From assembly GCF_003345655.1 (NCBI RefSeq), contig NZ_QQOH01000002.1:372001-436000 (forward strand): 64,000 bases of DNA, written 5' to 3'. Origin of the DNA: Motiliproteus coralliicola. Lineage in GTDB: Bacteria > Pseudomonadota > Gammaproteobacteria > Pseudomonadales > Balneatricaceae. Below, piece after piece: positions 1 to 8,464 of the stretch. Position 1 is the stretch's first letter. Every line of letters begins with the position of its first letter. The notes beneath the pieces were generated by a model. The model saw only the letters and a program-made list of their open reading frames with translations, ran no database searches and had not been told where the DNA came from. A program made the position numbers and the translations under genes.

Positions 1-1066
1 CGCCGTCTAGATTGAAATGGTCCAGGCTCGCCCCATCGAACGGCGTCTGCGAACCGATGTAATGGCAGCCCTCATCGCCATTCTCGTAAAGCCAGCCACA
101 GACATTGTCGAACGAACGGCTTTCGAGCATGTAGTAGACCACGTGCTTGATCTTCGAACGCATAAAGTCGATGGTGCCCGGCGTTTCCGCCCTGTCGGCT
201 TGGGCCGGGATCTGCGCCTGGAATCCGGTCAGCATCGAATCCGCTCCGATGCCTGAAGGTAACTGGCCCTGACGCACCGGACCGATCAGCACCTGGGCAT
301 CGTGGGGATCAAACTTCCATAACCGGTAGTCACCTTTCTCGGAATCCCACTCCAGCAGGTGATCACCAAGCGCGGTCAGCTCTCGGGTTGGATCGATCTT
401 GTCCCAGCGGCCCTGCTGCACGGCGGGTAGCGCAAGGGGCGGATGCATCTGCGGGTCGAAGCTCCAGAGTCGGAATTCCTGGCCATCCGGTAGTCGGTCC
501 AGCACATAGTTACCGATGGGGATCAGCGTATGTCCCTGCTTGATCAGCGGGAAGCCGCCTTGGCCGGAATAGGGGAAGGGCAGGGGATCGGCATGGCCCG
601 GGGCGGTAGGCTTGGGATCAAAATTCCATAATTCGAAGGTTCCACGCCCTTTGGCCGGGATCATATTCAGCACAAAACTGGCCATCGGGGTGAGGTCGAG
701 ATGCTGATCCTCATTCGGATTAGTGCTGTAGTGATCGCGGTAATGGCCCCAAAACTTGCTCTTCTTCCAGAATCCTCTCTGGATTACCGGGCCATTCAAC
801 GGGTCTTGGCTGTTGGGATGAAACTCAGATAGGGCAAAACGATAACCGGGCTCATTGTCCTGATGATCAAGGGGGCTCCACTGCAGCAGGTAGCCACCGA
901 TCTGTGCGATTCGATAAGAAGCATCGAAGCAGGTGTTTGCACCTAACTGAACCGGGGTGAATAGTTCGTCGCTGTTGAGGTCGAACCGATAAAGGCTATA
1001 GGAAGGGTTTTGTTTATTGCGTGAAATCAGATAATTATTTGTAGATGCCGTTTGTGACTTCATCAT
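1..1066 (-). CDS. Phosphoesterase family protein, C-terminus cut by window edge
   Basis: The reading frame is open from the ATG pair at 1061-1066 to the window edge, giving about 355 codons without a stop. Near the truncated end the motif IKHVVYYMLESRSFDN matches the start of the phosphoesterase (phospholipase C/acid phosphatase, PF04185) domain. Family members normally read LEN-RSFD, so the Ser in place of the Asn usually found at a metal site is unusual. The roughly 280 residues before it are not catalytic. They contain spaced repeats with the core LWxFDP (LWNFDP, LWSFDP, LWKFDP), which suggests a propeller-like or binding domain. No signal peptide is visible. The substrate cannot be told. 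The small membrane protein 68 bp upstream may be co-transcribed. Confidence 0.75.
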   Translation of the reverse strand, partial: MMKSQTASTNNYLISRNKQNPSYSLYRFDLNSDELFTPVQLGANTCFDASYRIAQIGGYLLQWSPLDHQDNEPGYRFALSEFHPNSQDPLNGPVIQRGFWKKSKFWGHYRDHYSTNPNEDQHLDLTPMASFVLNMIPAKGRGTFELWNFDPKPTAPGHADPLPFPYSGQGGFPLIKQGHTLIPIGNYVLDRLPDGQEFRLWSFDPQMHPPLALPAVQQGRWDKIDPTRELTALGDHLLEWDSEKGDYRLWKFDPHDAQVLIGPVRQGQLPSGIGADSMLTGFQAQIPAQADRAETPGTIDFMRSKIKHVVYYMLESRSFDNVCGWLYENGDEGCHYIGSQTPFDGASLDHFNLDG

Positions 1067-1134
1067 ATTAGATAATCTCGGTTTATTTGTATTCTTATAA
1101 AATCGGCTTGGCCTTTCTCGATACATCTAATTGA

Positions 1135-1359
1135 TTATTTGCTTTCTACAATAGAATCAGCCTCTTGGATATTCTTCAAACCGTGCATGATATCGGGGAT
1201 GGTTTTCATTATCTGAAAAATACTAAAGATAAAAATACCGTGGTGGGCCCCTAGGGATGGATCCTTAAACGACAGGCTGACTTCATAGCCTGAAGTAATA
1301 AGCAATATCAGTCCGCTGATAAGGTTTAAATAAGGGTTTTCTATTATTTTATTAAGCAT
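1135..1359 (-). CDS. Small two-helix membrane protein, unknown function
   Basis: This 74-residue protein has two hydrophobic stretches, LNLISGLILLITSGYEVSL near residues 11-30 and GIFIFSIFQIMKTIPDIMHG near residues 41-60, joined by a short polar loop. It is probably an inner-membrane hairpin protein. I do not recognise a named family. It lies just upstream of the phosphoesterase gene on the same strand, so the two may form a short operon. The frame is AT-rich compared with the rest of the window, in keeping with the accessory character of this end. Confidence 0.5.
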   Translation of the reverse strand: MLNKIIENPYLNLISGLILLITSGYEVSLSFKDPSLGAHHGIFIFSIFQIMKTIPDIMHGLKNIQEADSIVESK

Positions 1360-1871
1360 ATGATCACCAGGCCTGTAATCGAATTAATTATTTTTTTCGT
1401 AGATTTCAGCTACCAGCGGCAGCTGTCTTCAAGGGTAATGAGAGCTGGATAGCAAGCTGGAGCTGACTTCTGTTATGCGTGCGGGAGGCTAAGCTGACGC
1501 CATCGGCGGTACTGACGTGGCTAAGGCGAAACGGGATATCATCCTGCATCCGAAAGTCTCCATCTATCGTTTGCGAATGAAGCCTAAGGGATTCATGGGG
1601 TTATCTCAAACCCTGGGCAACATTCCAGCCACTGCATCGTAGCGGAACTGCTGGGGTGGTTCGAGTATGCCGGTATCTTTTAAGTGACAGTGATGATCCG
1701 CGTCACAATATGGGGTGGGTTGACTGAATTTTGGAGGGGACTGTCTGTTTGTGTTTTGCTCTGTTGAGCGCGTTCATGTTTTTTGCCATGCGGCAGAGAC
1801 ATTGATCCAACGAAAGTGCGCCCCGTCGCTTGGCCAATACACCCCGGATCGATGATATTAGAGGTAACAGA
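1360..1871. other. Gene-free region of about 510 bp, possibly with gene remnants
   Basis: No convincing gene was found between the small membrane protein and the DUF3047 gene. A 47-codon open frame on the minus strand (1549 down to 1406) reads like the C-terminal end of a protein and continues upstream without a clear start, so it may be a decayed remnant; support is weak. The right part (1748-1836) is a degenerate copy of the intergenic repeat found twice at 3.1-4.26 kb. Confidence 0.4.
1748..1836 (+). repeat. Decayed partial copy of the 0.55-kb intergenic repeat
   Basis: This segment carries the same landmarks in the same order as the left ends of the copies at 3141 and 3731: a TGCTCT-like lead, GAGCGCGTTCAT, TTTTTTGCC, then a CCCCGTCGCTTGGCC block where the others have CCCCGTTGCTTGG. 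The TTTTGC/GCAAAA hairpin arms have decayed and about ten bases are missing. It overlaps the 5' end of the longest open frame of the DUF3047 gene, which favours the internal ATG at 1872 as the real start of that gene. Confidence 0.65.
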
Positions 1872-2510
1872 ATGAGGCCTATTCGTATCAGCAGGTTAAT
1901 CCCAGTATTAGTGCAGATCATCTTTGTGATGCAGGTTAGTGCTGCGTCGGAAGCGCCCCGCTGGGAAGAGGAGTCATTTGTCGGCAATACCTGTTACACC
2001 ATCACCGAGCAGGATGGTGTCGAGGTTATCAAGGGCGAGGCAGACGGAACGGCATCGCTGCTGTATCGACGCCAGCAGATAGACCTTCAAAAGACCCCTG
2101 TCGTCAGTTGGCGCTGGAAAATTAACGATATCTATCACCATGGCATCAGCGAAAAGTCTCGCGAAGGGGATGATTATCCTGCTCGGATTTATGTCGTGGT
2201 CCGGAAGGGGTGGTTACCCTGGCAAACCCTGGCTATTAACTACGTCTGGTCCTCCAGTGGGGTAAAAGGCGATAACTGGCCAAGTCCCTATACCGAACAA
2301 TCCCGCATGGTCGCAGTCGATGCCGGCAATGCGCGTGCGGGTTCCTGGGTGGAGCTGAGAAGGGATCTGGTAAAGGACTTTAAGCAGTACTTTGGCGAGG
2401 ACGTGACTGAACTGGATGGCTATGCCGTAATGGTCGATGGCGACAACACGGGTAGCAGTGGTACTGCCTGGTTTTCAGCCATCCGTTTCCATCCGCGTGA
2501 AGAGGGCTGA
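1872..2510 (+). CDS. DUF3047 family exported protein
   Basis: The 212-residue protein begins with a hydrophobic segment (about residues 5-25, ending VSAASEA) that reads as a signal peptide, so the mature protein should be periplasmic. The body fits DUF3047, with PVVSWRWKIND, EGDDYPARIYVV and a terminal SSGTAWFSAIRFHP. The biochemical role of this family is not established. The frame could open at 1830, but ATG 1872 has a good Shine-Dalgarno (GAGGTAA at 1861-1867), and starting there places the signal peptide at the N-terminus and leaves the degenerate repeat outside the gene. It converges with the TerB-like gene with only 5 bp between stop codons. Confidence 0.8.
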   Translation: MRPIRISRLIPVLVQIIFVMQVSAASEAPRWEEESFVGNTCYTITEQDGVEVIKGEADGTASLLYRRQQIDLQKTPVVSWRWKINDIYHHGISEKSREGDDYPARIYVVVRKGWLPWQTLAINYVWSSSGVKGDNWPSPYTEQSRMVAVDAGNARAGSWVELRRDLVKDFKQYFGEDVTELDGYAVMVDGDNTGSSGTAWFSAIRFHPREEG

Positions 2511-2515
2511 GCCTT

Positions 2516-2977
2516 CTAAGAATCAGAATTCTCGGTCAGCGTGAGTTTGGCACGAATAAAGTCTTTGTGAGAGACATGGATCAGGTCGGCGACTTTACGA
2601 ATCAGATGATCTTCATGCTTGTCGATATAGCCGTCGGCGAGCGCGACCTTCCATAAGTTGAGTACCAGCTGCCGTTTCTGCTCGGCACTGAAGGCATCAT
2701 TGATCAGCCGGGTGAATTGATACAGCGATGTAGCTTGGTCGGCTTCCTGCTCGGCCAGTTCGATCAGCTTTTCCAGTTCTTGTTTGGTCAGCTCGAATTG
2801 GCTGTCCAGTAACTCAATCACCGCCTGCCGTTCGGTGTCATCGACACTGAAATCTGCCCGGGATACTTCAATCAGCAATGCCGCAGTAGCTAGACGGAGA
2901 GAACGCTCGTCGTCGACTGGAGCCTCGTCGCTGACCTCAAAGCAGTTACTGAAGAACTTGGATATTTGCTCAATCAT
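2516..2977 (-). CDS. TerB-like (tellurite-resistance domain) protein
   Basis: This 153-residue, acidic, all-helical protein resembles the TerB/DUF533-type domain: ATAALLIEVSRADFSVDDTE, then a helical middle, then VALADGYIDKHEDHLIRKVA. The two Asp/Glu-rich turns (ADFSVDDTE and ADGYIDKHED) form the duplicated acidic helix-loop typical of TerB. It has no signal peptide and should be cytoplasmic. Stand-alone TerB proteins are common in gammaproteobacteria and poorly understood, and no other ter genes are nearby, so tellurite resistance should not be assumed. Confidence 0.8.
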   Translation of the reverse strand: MIEQISKFFSNCFEVSDEAPVDDERSLRLATAALLIEVSRADFSVDDTERQAVIELLDSQFELTKQELEKLIELAEQEADQATSLYQFTRLINDAFSAEQKRQLVLNLWKVALADGYIDKHEDHLIRKVADLIHVSHKDFIRAKLTLTENSDS

Positions 2978-3140
2978 AGGGCGGGTCTAGCTGGTTATTG
3001 TTGGATTTAGTGTACACCGGGTTGTTCATTGGTTGGGACAGCCAAGAGTAAACAGCCGACACTATAGGTGTTATGACCAGAAGGTGAGTTAATCTGTTCC
3101 GGATTACTTTGTTCTGGTTTCACGTGCTGGCTGATGGTTT

Positions 3141-3692
3141 TTGTTGTGCTCTCCCGAGCGCGTTCATTTCTTTTGCCCGCGCAAAAGAAACCGAACCAAA
3201 GGCTCTCCCCTACAAGAACAGCCCCGTTGCTTGGTCGTCGTTGCCGACTTCGTTGCGCGTTTCGCGTGGCAATGGCCGCGATTGGAACTCGTTCGCTTCG
3301 CTCTCTCAAACATCAATCGCTTTTCTCCATTGCCAGGCTGCAATGCTCACCTTCGCAAAGGGGGAAGGGGAGTTTGTACTGAAGTTGAGGTGTTAAGTGA
3401 GAAAGGAAAACAGAGGTGTTTCGGCTGGCACGGACTCAACCGCCCTTGACGCAGCCGAGCATTGGCTTTGGGAATGGGTCAGCACCGATTACTGTTTGAG
3501 GCCTTAGGCCGAGTTCAATCGGTGCCCATTTACAAAGACAACGCGCAGGGTATCGGCGAAGCCGACAAGTCATCGGGCTAGCGTTTTCTTGCTTCGTTCT
3601 TTTTCGCAATGCGAAAAGAATGAAGGCGCTCGAGGGAGCGCAAAGAGAGGTTTCTGGTAGCTCAGTAAATCAGGATGAATAAATTTATCCTG
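3141..3692 (+). repeat. Structured intergenic repeat, copy 1
   Basis: Copy 1 of a repeat of about 0.55 kb; copy 2 follows directly in the same orientation. From left to right it shows a perfect hairpin TTCTTTTGC/GCAAAAGAA (3168-3189), a block starting CCAAAGGCTCTCCCC, a variable segment closed by TGGCAATGG/CCATTGCCA, a conserved block GGCTGGCACGG...CAACCGCCCTTGACGCAG, a stem GCACCGATT/AATCGGTGC, an arm TTCTTTTTCGC/GCGAAAAGAA (near 3598-3620) and a terminal near-palindrome CAGGATGAATAAATTTATCCTG. Open frames inside it look like chance reading of the repeat. The family is not one I can name. Confidence 0.8.
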
Positions 3693-3730
3693 GCTATAGG
3701 TGTTGACCTGGTTTTCTGTGCGAATTGAGG

Positions 3731-4255
3731 TTTGTATTGCGCTCTTGCCGAGCGCGTTCATTTCTTTTGCCCGCGCAAAAGAAACCGAACCAAAGGCTCT
3801 CCCCTACAAGAACAGCCCCGTTGCTTGGCCGGCTTCGCTGGCTACGTTGCGCGTTGAACTGCCCGATGGGCTACGACGGAAACTCGCTCGCTGCGCTCCC
3901 TCAAACAACCGTCTCCGCTGATCCATCGGGCAGTTCAATGCTCACCGGCGCAAAGGGGGAGTTGGAGTTTGTTCTGATACGTCGGAGTTCCGGCTGGCAC
4001 GGTCTCAACCGCCCTTGACGCAGCCGAGCATTGGCTTTGGAAATGGATCAGCGCCGATTACTGTTTGAGGCCGCAGGCCGAGTTCAATCGGTGCCCATTT
4101 GCAAAGACAACGCGCAGGGGATCGGCGGAGCCGACAAGTCATTGGGCAAAGCAACTTTTGATTCCTTTTGTTTGCCGACAAAAGGAATGCGCCCGGGTGG
4201 GCGAAAAGGGAGATATCCGGCAACTCAGTAAATCAGGATAAATAAATCTGTCCTG
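3731..4255 (+). repeat. Structured intergenic repeat, copy 2
   Basis: This is the same element as at 3141-3692, starting about 590 bp further on. The left hairpin, the CCAAAGGCTCTCCCCTACAA block and the CAACCGCCCTTGACGCAG block are almost identical. The stems in between are different sequences that still pair: TTGAACTGCCCGATGG with CCATCGGGCAGTTCAA, GCGCCGATT with AATCGGTGC, and ATTCCTTTTGT with ACAAAAGGAAT. It ends in CAGGATAAATAAATCTGTCCTG. Both copies are followed or preceded by a short CTATAGGTGTT-type junction (3062 and 3694). No protein-coding role is likely. Confidence 0.8.
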
Positions 4256-4270
4256 TTTGTTCAGGCTTTA

Positions 4271-5062
4271 CTAGCGAGCAGCGGCTTTTTCTTCGGCCAC
4301 TATTAACATCTTTAATGCTTGTCGGTAGGGCTTGATAGAAATTGCCTTCTTGTAATAGGTAACTGATTCACTGGGTCGATTATTCTTCAATAAATAGTGG
4401 GCATAATTACCATACATATAGGCATTATCTGGATAGTCGTTTATGTTTTTAATGTAGAGCTGTTCTTCTAATAGCTTGTTTCCCTGACCTCTGGCGACCC
4501 TTTGTTTCTGTCGGGTAACCAGCTTTTGATGATAGCGCTTGGTAGTTAATGTTTGTGCTTTATCAAAGTGTGATAACGCCCGATCATAGTCCTTCATGTA
4601 GTAACCGATTATGCCTTTATAGAACCAAGCGTAGAAGTTGTTGTTATCTCTTTGGTAGGCCGTATTCAGGCTGTTCCAGGCTTCACGATATTGCTGCTTG
4701 ATGATCATCACCCTGGCTAGGTGGGCATGTGCTTGGCTCTTATCTGCGCCATGCTCTACTGCTTTGAGCGCAAATTCATGAGCCTTGTCGATTGTGCCTG
4801 GTTTGAATGATTTGCTATGGAACCAGCTGCCTATTTTATAGCCGCGTTGCATCGTGCTCAGTGATGATGCGATGTAGACCCAAGGCTCATTTTGATCGGC
4901 TTGATAGGCGCTGTTTATCAGTTTCATAGACCGGCTGAAGACATCTCGGTCAAAGGGCGATTCTTCCATAAGAAAGTACGCAGTCATTGCGTCGTCTTTG
5001 GCTGATCCAAAAACAGTTGCTGAGAAAAATAGTAAAAGAGTGGCAGTAAGTAGGTTTTTCAT
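4271..5062 (-). CDS. Exported TPR-repeat protein
   Basis: Starting at ATG 5062 gives about 263 residues with a clear signal peptide (MKNLLTATLLLFFSATVFGS). A start at 5134 would add 24 residues that run through the terminator hairpin of the upstream gene, so it is unlikely. The mature part is built of tetratricopeptide-like helical pairs, including AWNSLNTAYQRDNNNFYAWF, YYMKDYDRALSHFDKAQ and SESVTYYKKAISIKPYRQAL. It should be periplasmic and mediate protein contacts; the partner is unknown. It lies downstream of nrdJb but is separated from it by a strong terminator, so it is probably transcribed on its own. Confidence 0.75.
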   Translation of the reverse strand: MKNLLTATLLLFFSATVFGSAKDDAMTAYFLMEESPFDRDVFSRSMKLINSAYQADQNEPWVYIASSLSTMQRGYKIGSWFHSKSFKPGTIDKAHEFALKAVEHGADKSQAHAHLARVMIIKQQYREAWNSLNTAYQRDNNNFYAWFYKGIIGYYMKDYDRALSHFDKAQTLTTKRYHQKLVTRQKQRVARGQGNKLLEEQLYIKNINDYPDNAYMYGNYAHYLLKNNRPSESVTYYKKAISIKPYRQALKMLIVAEEKAAAR

Positions 5063-5095
5063 CGCATTAGAGTCCTTTCTAAGAGTTTGCGAACT

Positions 5096-5131
5096 AAAAA
5101 AGCCGAAGCTGGTAACCCATACTTCGGCTTT
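5096..5131 (-). terminator. Rho-independent terminator of nrdJa-nrdJb
   Basis: Read on the minus strand this is AAGCCGAAG, an 11-base loop, CTTCGGCTT and a T-run. It sits about 27 bp after the nrdJb stop codon and before the TPR gene, and should end the nrdJ transcript. Confidence 0.85.
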
Positions 5132-5157
5132 CAAATCTCAACTAAGAAGGCTAATCA

Positions 5158-5898
5158 TTAGCCACACTTAGAATCGCCACAATTCAGACAGGTATAACAC
5201 CCATCCATCAGGATGGCGGCCTTCACATTACACTTACCACACAGCTGTGCATCCGGCGGGAATTCCGCTGAGCTGCTGGCACCGGCAGAAGCGTCGTTGA
5301 CGGCGTCGGACGCTGCGGCGGCGGCTGCTTCGGTCTTCTTGGCTTCGTATTCGGCACGCTTGCTGGCGATCAGGGCCTTCTGGTGCTCGTCCAGCTCGTC
5401 GCTCTCGATTAGACCGATATGCTTGAGGTGCTGCTCGATCGCTTCGCCAATCTCGGCCACCAGCGAGGGCATGAACTTACCGCCCTTCTTGAAGTAACCG
5501 CCTTTGGGATCGAATACCGCCTTGAGCTCTTCGACCATAAAGTTGATGTCACCACCCTTACGGAAGACCGCCGAGATAACCCGGGTCAGGGCGACGATCC
5601 ACTGGAACTGCTCCATGTTCTTCGAGTTGATGAACATCTCGTAGGGGTGGCGCTGTTCGTGCTCGGTGCCCTGGTTCAGGACGATGTCGTTGATGGTGAT
5701 GTAGAGCGCGTGCTCGGACATCGGGGTCTTGATCTTGTAGGTGGAGCCCATCAGAAATTCGGGACGGGCCAGGTCTTCGTGGACCCGCTCCAGGGATTGC
5801 TTGGCCTGCTCGGCGGCCTGCTCGGCCTGTTGCGCTTTCTCTTCGGCGCTGACCACCTTGAAGCCGGTGATCTTCTTATCGATTTTGTTCGCTGACAT
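5158..5898 (-). CDS. nrdJb: Class II ribonucleotide reductase, small C-terminal subunit NrdJb
   Basis: This 246-residue protein carries the part of adenosylcobalamin-dependent ribonucleotide reductase that is split off in Pseudomonas and relatives. A helical N-terminus (about residues 15-50) is followed by a TSCPD-type domain (about 50-170, with YITINDIVLN and PYEMFINSKN), an Ala-rich linker, and a C-terminal CGKCN...CYTCLNCGDSKC cluster. The last cysteines are expected to relay electrons from thioredoxin to the active-site cysteines of NrdJa and to bind zinc. It follows nrdJa by 84 bp on the same strand and is closed by a terminator. Both subunits are intact, so the B12-dependent enzyme should work. 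Confidence 0.9.
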   Translation of the reverse strand: MSANKIDKKITGFKVVSAEEKAQQAEQAAEQAKQSLERVHEDLARPEFLMGSTYKIKTPMSEHALYITINDIVLNQGTEHEQRHPYEMFINSKNMEQFQWIVALTRVISAVFRKGGDINFMVEELKAVFDPKGGYFKKGGKFMPSLVAEIGEAIEQHLKHIGLIESDELDEHQKALIASKRAEYEAKKTEAAAAAASDAVNDASAGASSSAEFPPDAQLCGKCNVKAAILMDGCYTCLNCGDSKCG

Positions 5899-5982
5899 GG
5901 TGTTTTCCTGTCGTTGTCCGTCGGGCGCGCGGGGCAGTGACCCGGCGCGCCGGTATCTGTTGTTCGTCTACGGCTAAAGGGT

Positions 5983-8133
5983 TTAGAACTTGCCGTAGTA
6001 GCCTTCTTTGAGGGCATCGAACAGGTTGGCGGCGGTGTGCACTTCGCCGTCGTATTCGACCTCTTCGTTACCCTTGAACTCGACGGTGCTGCCATCTTCT
6101 AGAGTGAACTGGTAGGTGGTGTTTTCCAGATCCTGCTCCTTGACCAATACGCCCTGGAACGCTTCCGGATTGAAGCGGAAGGTGGTGCAGCCCTTCAGGC
6201 CCTGGTCGTAGGCGTACAGGTAGATGCTCTTGAAGTCATCGTACGGGTAGTCGGTCGGGACGTTGGCGGTCTTGGAGATCGACGAGTCGATCCACTTCTG
6301 CGCCGCGGCCTGGATATCGACGTGCTGCTGCGGGGTGATGTCCTCGGCAGTGATGAAGTAGTCCGGCAGTTGCTGCTCCGGGTCATCGGAGTAGGGCATT
6401 GCGTTTTCGTTGATCAGCTCGCGGTAGGCCAGCAGCTCGTAGGAGAACACATCGACCTTCTCTTTGGTCTTCTTGCCTTCACGGATGATGTTGCGCGAGT
6501 AGTGGTGCGCGAAGCTAGGCTCGATACCGTTACTGGCGTTGTTGCCGACCGACAGCGAGATGGTGCCGGTGGGGGCGATGGAGCTGTGGTGGGTGAAACG
6601 ACAGCCCTTCTCGGCCAGCGCGGCAGCCAGCTCGGGATCGACTTCGGCGACTTTCTGCATGTAACGGCTGTACTTGGCGTGCAGCACCTTACCGGTGACC
6701 ATGTCGCCGACCTTGAAGCCGTCTTCGGCCATCTCAGGGCGCTTGCGCAGCATCTCACCGGTGACTTCGAACTGCTCGTTCATGATCGGCGCCGGACCTT
6801 TCTCCTCGGCCAGTTCCAGGCCGGTGCGCCAGCCGGTCAGCGCCAGCTCTTTGGTCACCTCTTCGGCGAAGGCCACGGAAGCTTCGTCGCCGTACTGCAT
6901 CTGCATCATGGTGACGGTGGAGCCCAGGCCCAGGTAGCCCATGCCGTGACGACGCTTGGTCTCGATCTCGTGACGCTGCTGCGGCAGCGGTAGACCGTTG
7001 ATCTCGACCACGTTGTCGAGCATCCGGGTGAAGATCGCGACGGTCTTGCGGAAGCCGTCCCAGTCAAAGCGGGCTTTTTCGGTAAACGGATCAACCACGA
7101 AGCGGGTCAGGTTGACCGAGCCCAGCAGGCAGCTTCCGTAGGGGGGCAGCGGCTGTTCGCCACAGGGGTTGGTGGCGCGGATGTTTTCGCAGAACCAGTT
7201 GTTGTTCTGCTCGTTGACCTTGTCGATCAGGATGAAGCCTGGCTCGGCGAAGTCGTAGGTGGAGGTCATGATGACGTTCCACAGCTGCTGAGCACGGATG
7301 GTCTTGGTGATGCGGCAGGCCACCAGACCGGAATCGTTGGTGACGTAGCCGTCTTTGGTGGGCCACTCACGCCAGATGACCTGTTCGCTGTCGGTCAGAT
7401 CGATGCCATCGCGATCGACCTCTTTCTGGGTCATCGGGAAGGCCAGCTGCCAGTCGGCGTCGTTTTTGACTGCTTGGATGAACTCGTCGGTGATCAGCAG
7501 CGACAGGTTGAACTGGCGCAGACGACCGTCTTCACGCTTGGCGCGTATGAAGTCGACCACGTCCGGGTGACCGATATCGAAGGTCGCCATCTGAGCGCCA
7601 CGACGGCCACCAGCAGAGGAGACGGTGAAACACATCTTGTCGAAGATATCCATGAACGACAGCGGGCCGGAGGTGTAGGCGCCGGCACCGGAGACGTAGG
7701 CGTTCTTCGGACGCAGGGTGGAGAATTCGTAACCGATACCGCAACCGGCTTTCAGGGTCAGACCGGCTTCCAGGTTCTTACCCAGGATGTCGTCCATGGA
7801 GTCCTGGATGGTGCCGGACACGGTGCAGTTGATGGTGGAGGTAGCCGGCTTGTGCTCCTGAGCACCGGCATTGGACATCACGCGACCGGCCGGGACGGCG
7901 CCACGACGCAGGGCCCACAGAAACTCCTCTTCCCACTTCTGCTGGTTCTTCTTGCCTTTCTCGACTTCGGCCAAGGCCTTGGCCACACGGCGGAAGGTGG
8001 CGTCCATGTCCTGATCTAGGACACGGCCATCTTTGGCCTTGAGGCGATATTTGGAGTCCCAGATATCCAGCGACGCGTCTTGGTAGGGGATTTCTTGCTC
8101 TTTAGGTGTTACGACCTGAAGGGTGGCAGTCAT
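5983..8133 (-). CDS. nrdJa: Class II (B12-dependent) ribonucleotide reductase, catalytic subunit NrdJa
   Basis: This 716-residue subunit should reduce ribonucleotides to deoxyribonucleotides using a thiyl radical formed from adenosylcobalamin, with or without oxygen. The hallmarks are present: INCTVSG with the first redox cysteine (Cys103), NPCGEQ at 322-327 with the thiyl cysteine 324 and Glu326, the partner Cys335 in YGSCLLGSVNL, and SSIAPTGTISL in the barrel. It lacks the C-terminal TSCPD/cysteine tail, which is on nrdJb. No class I reductase genes are in the window. The cobUTCS genes 20 kb away make the last steps of its cofactor. A leader of about 270 bp precedes it, with candidate NrdR boxes above the promoter. 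Confidence 0.95.
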   Translation of the reverse strand: MTATLQVVTPKEQEIPYQDASLDIWDSKYRLKAKDGRVLDQDMDATFRRVAKALAEVEKGKKNQQKWEEEFLWALRRGAVPAGRVMSNAGAQEHKPATSTINCTVSGTIQDSMDDILGKNLEAGLTLKAGCGIGYEFSTLRPKNAYVSGAGAYTSGPLSFMDIFDKMCFTVSSAGGRRGAQMATFDIGHPDVVDFIRAKREDGRLRQFNLSLLITDEFIQAVKNDADWQLAFPMTQKEVDRDGIDLTDSEQVIWREWPTKDGYVTNDSGLVACRITKTIRAQQLWNVIMTSTYDFAEPGFILIDKVNEQNNNWFCENIRATNPCGEQPLPPYGSCLLGSVNLTRFVVDPFTEKARFDWDGFRKTVAIFTRMLDNVVEINGLPLPQQRHEIETKRRHGMGYLGLGSTVTMMQMQYGDEASVAFAEEVTKELALTGWRTGLELAEEKGPAPIMNEQFEVTGEMLRKRPEMAEDGFKVGDMVTGKVLHAKYSRYMQKVAEVDPELAAALAEKGCRFTHHSSIAPTGTISLSVGNNASNGIEPSFAHHYSRNIIREGKKTKEKVDVFSYELLAYRELINENAMPYSDDPEQQLPDYFITAEDITPQQHVDIQAAAQKWIDSSISKTANVPTDYPYDDFKSIYLYAYDQGLKGCTTFRFNPEAFQGVLVKEQDLENTTYQFTLEDGSTVEFKGNEEVEYDGEVHTAANLFDALKEGYYGKF

Positions 8134-8464
8134 TTAGATGGCCTTTTTCCTGATACGACAAGGTTTTAGAAATTATCGGGAAGTCCATGCTCCCGGGCGA
8201 TCAGCACGCCGGTGTAACCCGCTGGGTAGCACCTTGGCTGTCGATTGGCAGATATTGTATGCCTGGCTGGTGGAGGGGTACAACATGTAGATTTGGCGCG
8301 AAAAATGCTATGGCGTCAGAAAATTGACCGGATTTTGATCGCTTAATAATCAGCGACGATTAATCGTCACAAATCGGGGGTAAGTGGGCACTTACATTTC
8401 TGGGTTTGTTTTATAAAAAAACTTTTTCTTAGCTCAAATTTGTATAAGAGACGAGGCGGTTTGA
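8134..8464 (-). promoter_or_regulatory. nrdJa long leader and candidate sigma70 promoter
   Basis: On the minus strand a -35 TTGAGC (8432-8437) and -10 TATAAA (8410-8415) are 16 bp apart, in an A/T-rich block. Starting there would give a leader of about 270 nt before the ATG at 8133. The leader has a few short hairpins, for example CGGGAG/CTTCCCG just upstream of the gene. I looked for the conserved cores of a cobalamin riboswitch and did not find them. Confidence 0.5.

Noticed and set aside
17-256. 79-codon plus-strand open frame at the left edge
   Set aside because: It lies antisense to the truncated phosphoesterase, whose frame is longer and carries a known motif.
1406-1549. 47-codon minus-strand frame in the left intergenic region
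   Set aside because: It reads like a protein C-terminus, but there is no start signal or family match; kept only as a possible remnant.
3109-4231. Several overlapping open frames of 63-102 codons on both strands
   Set aside because: They read the same repeat blocks (for example AFISFARAKETEPKALPY in both copies) in different frames, have no ribosome sites and are best explained as chance frames in a structured repeat.
8134-8464. Cobalamin riboswitch before nrdJa, and likewise before cobU (28010-28241)
   Set aside because: The conserved B12-box and GGTGC-type cores could not be found on the sense strand.
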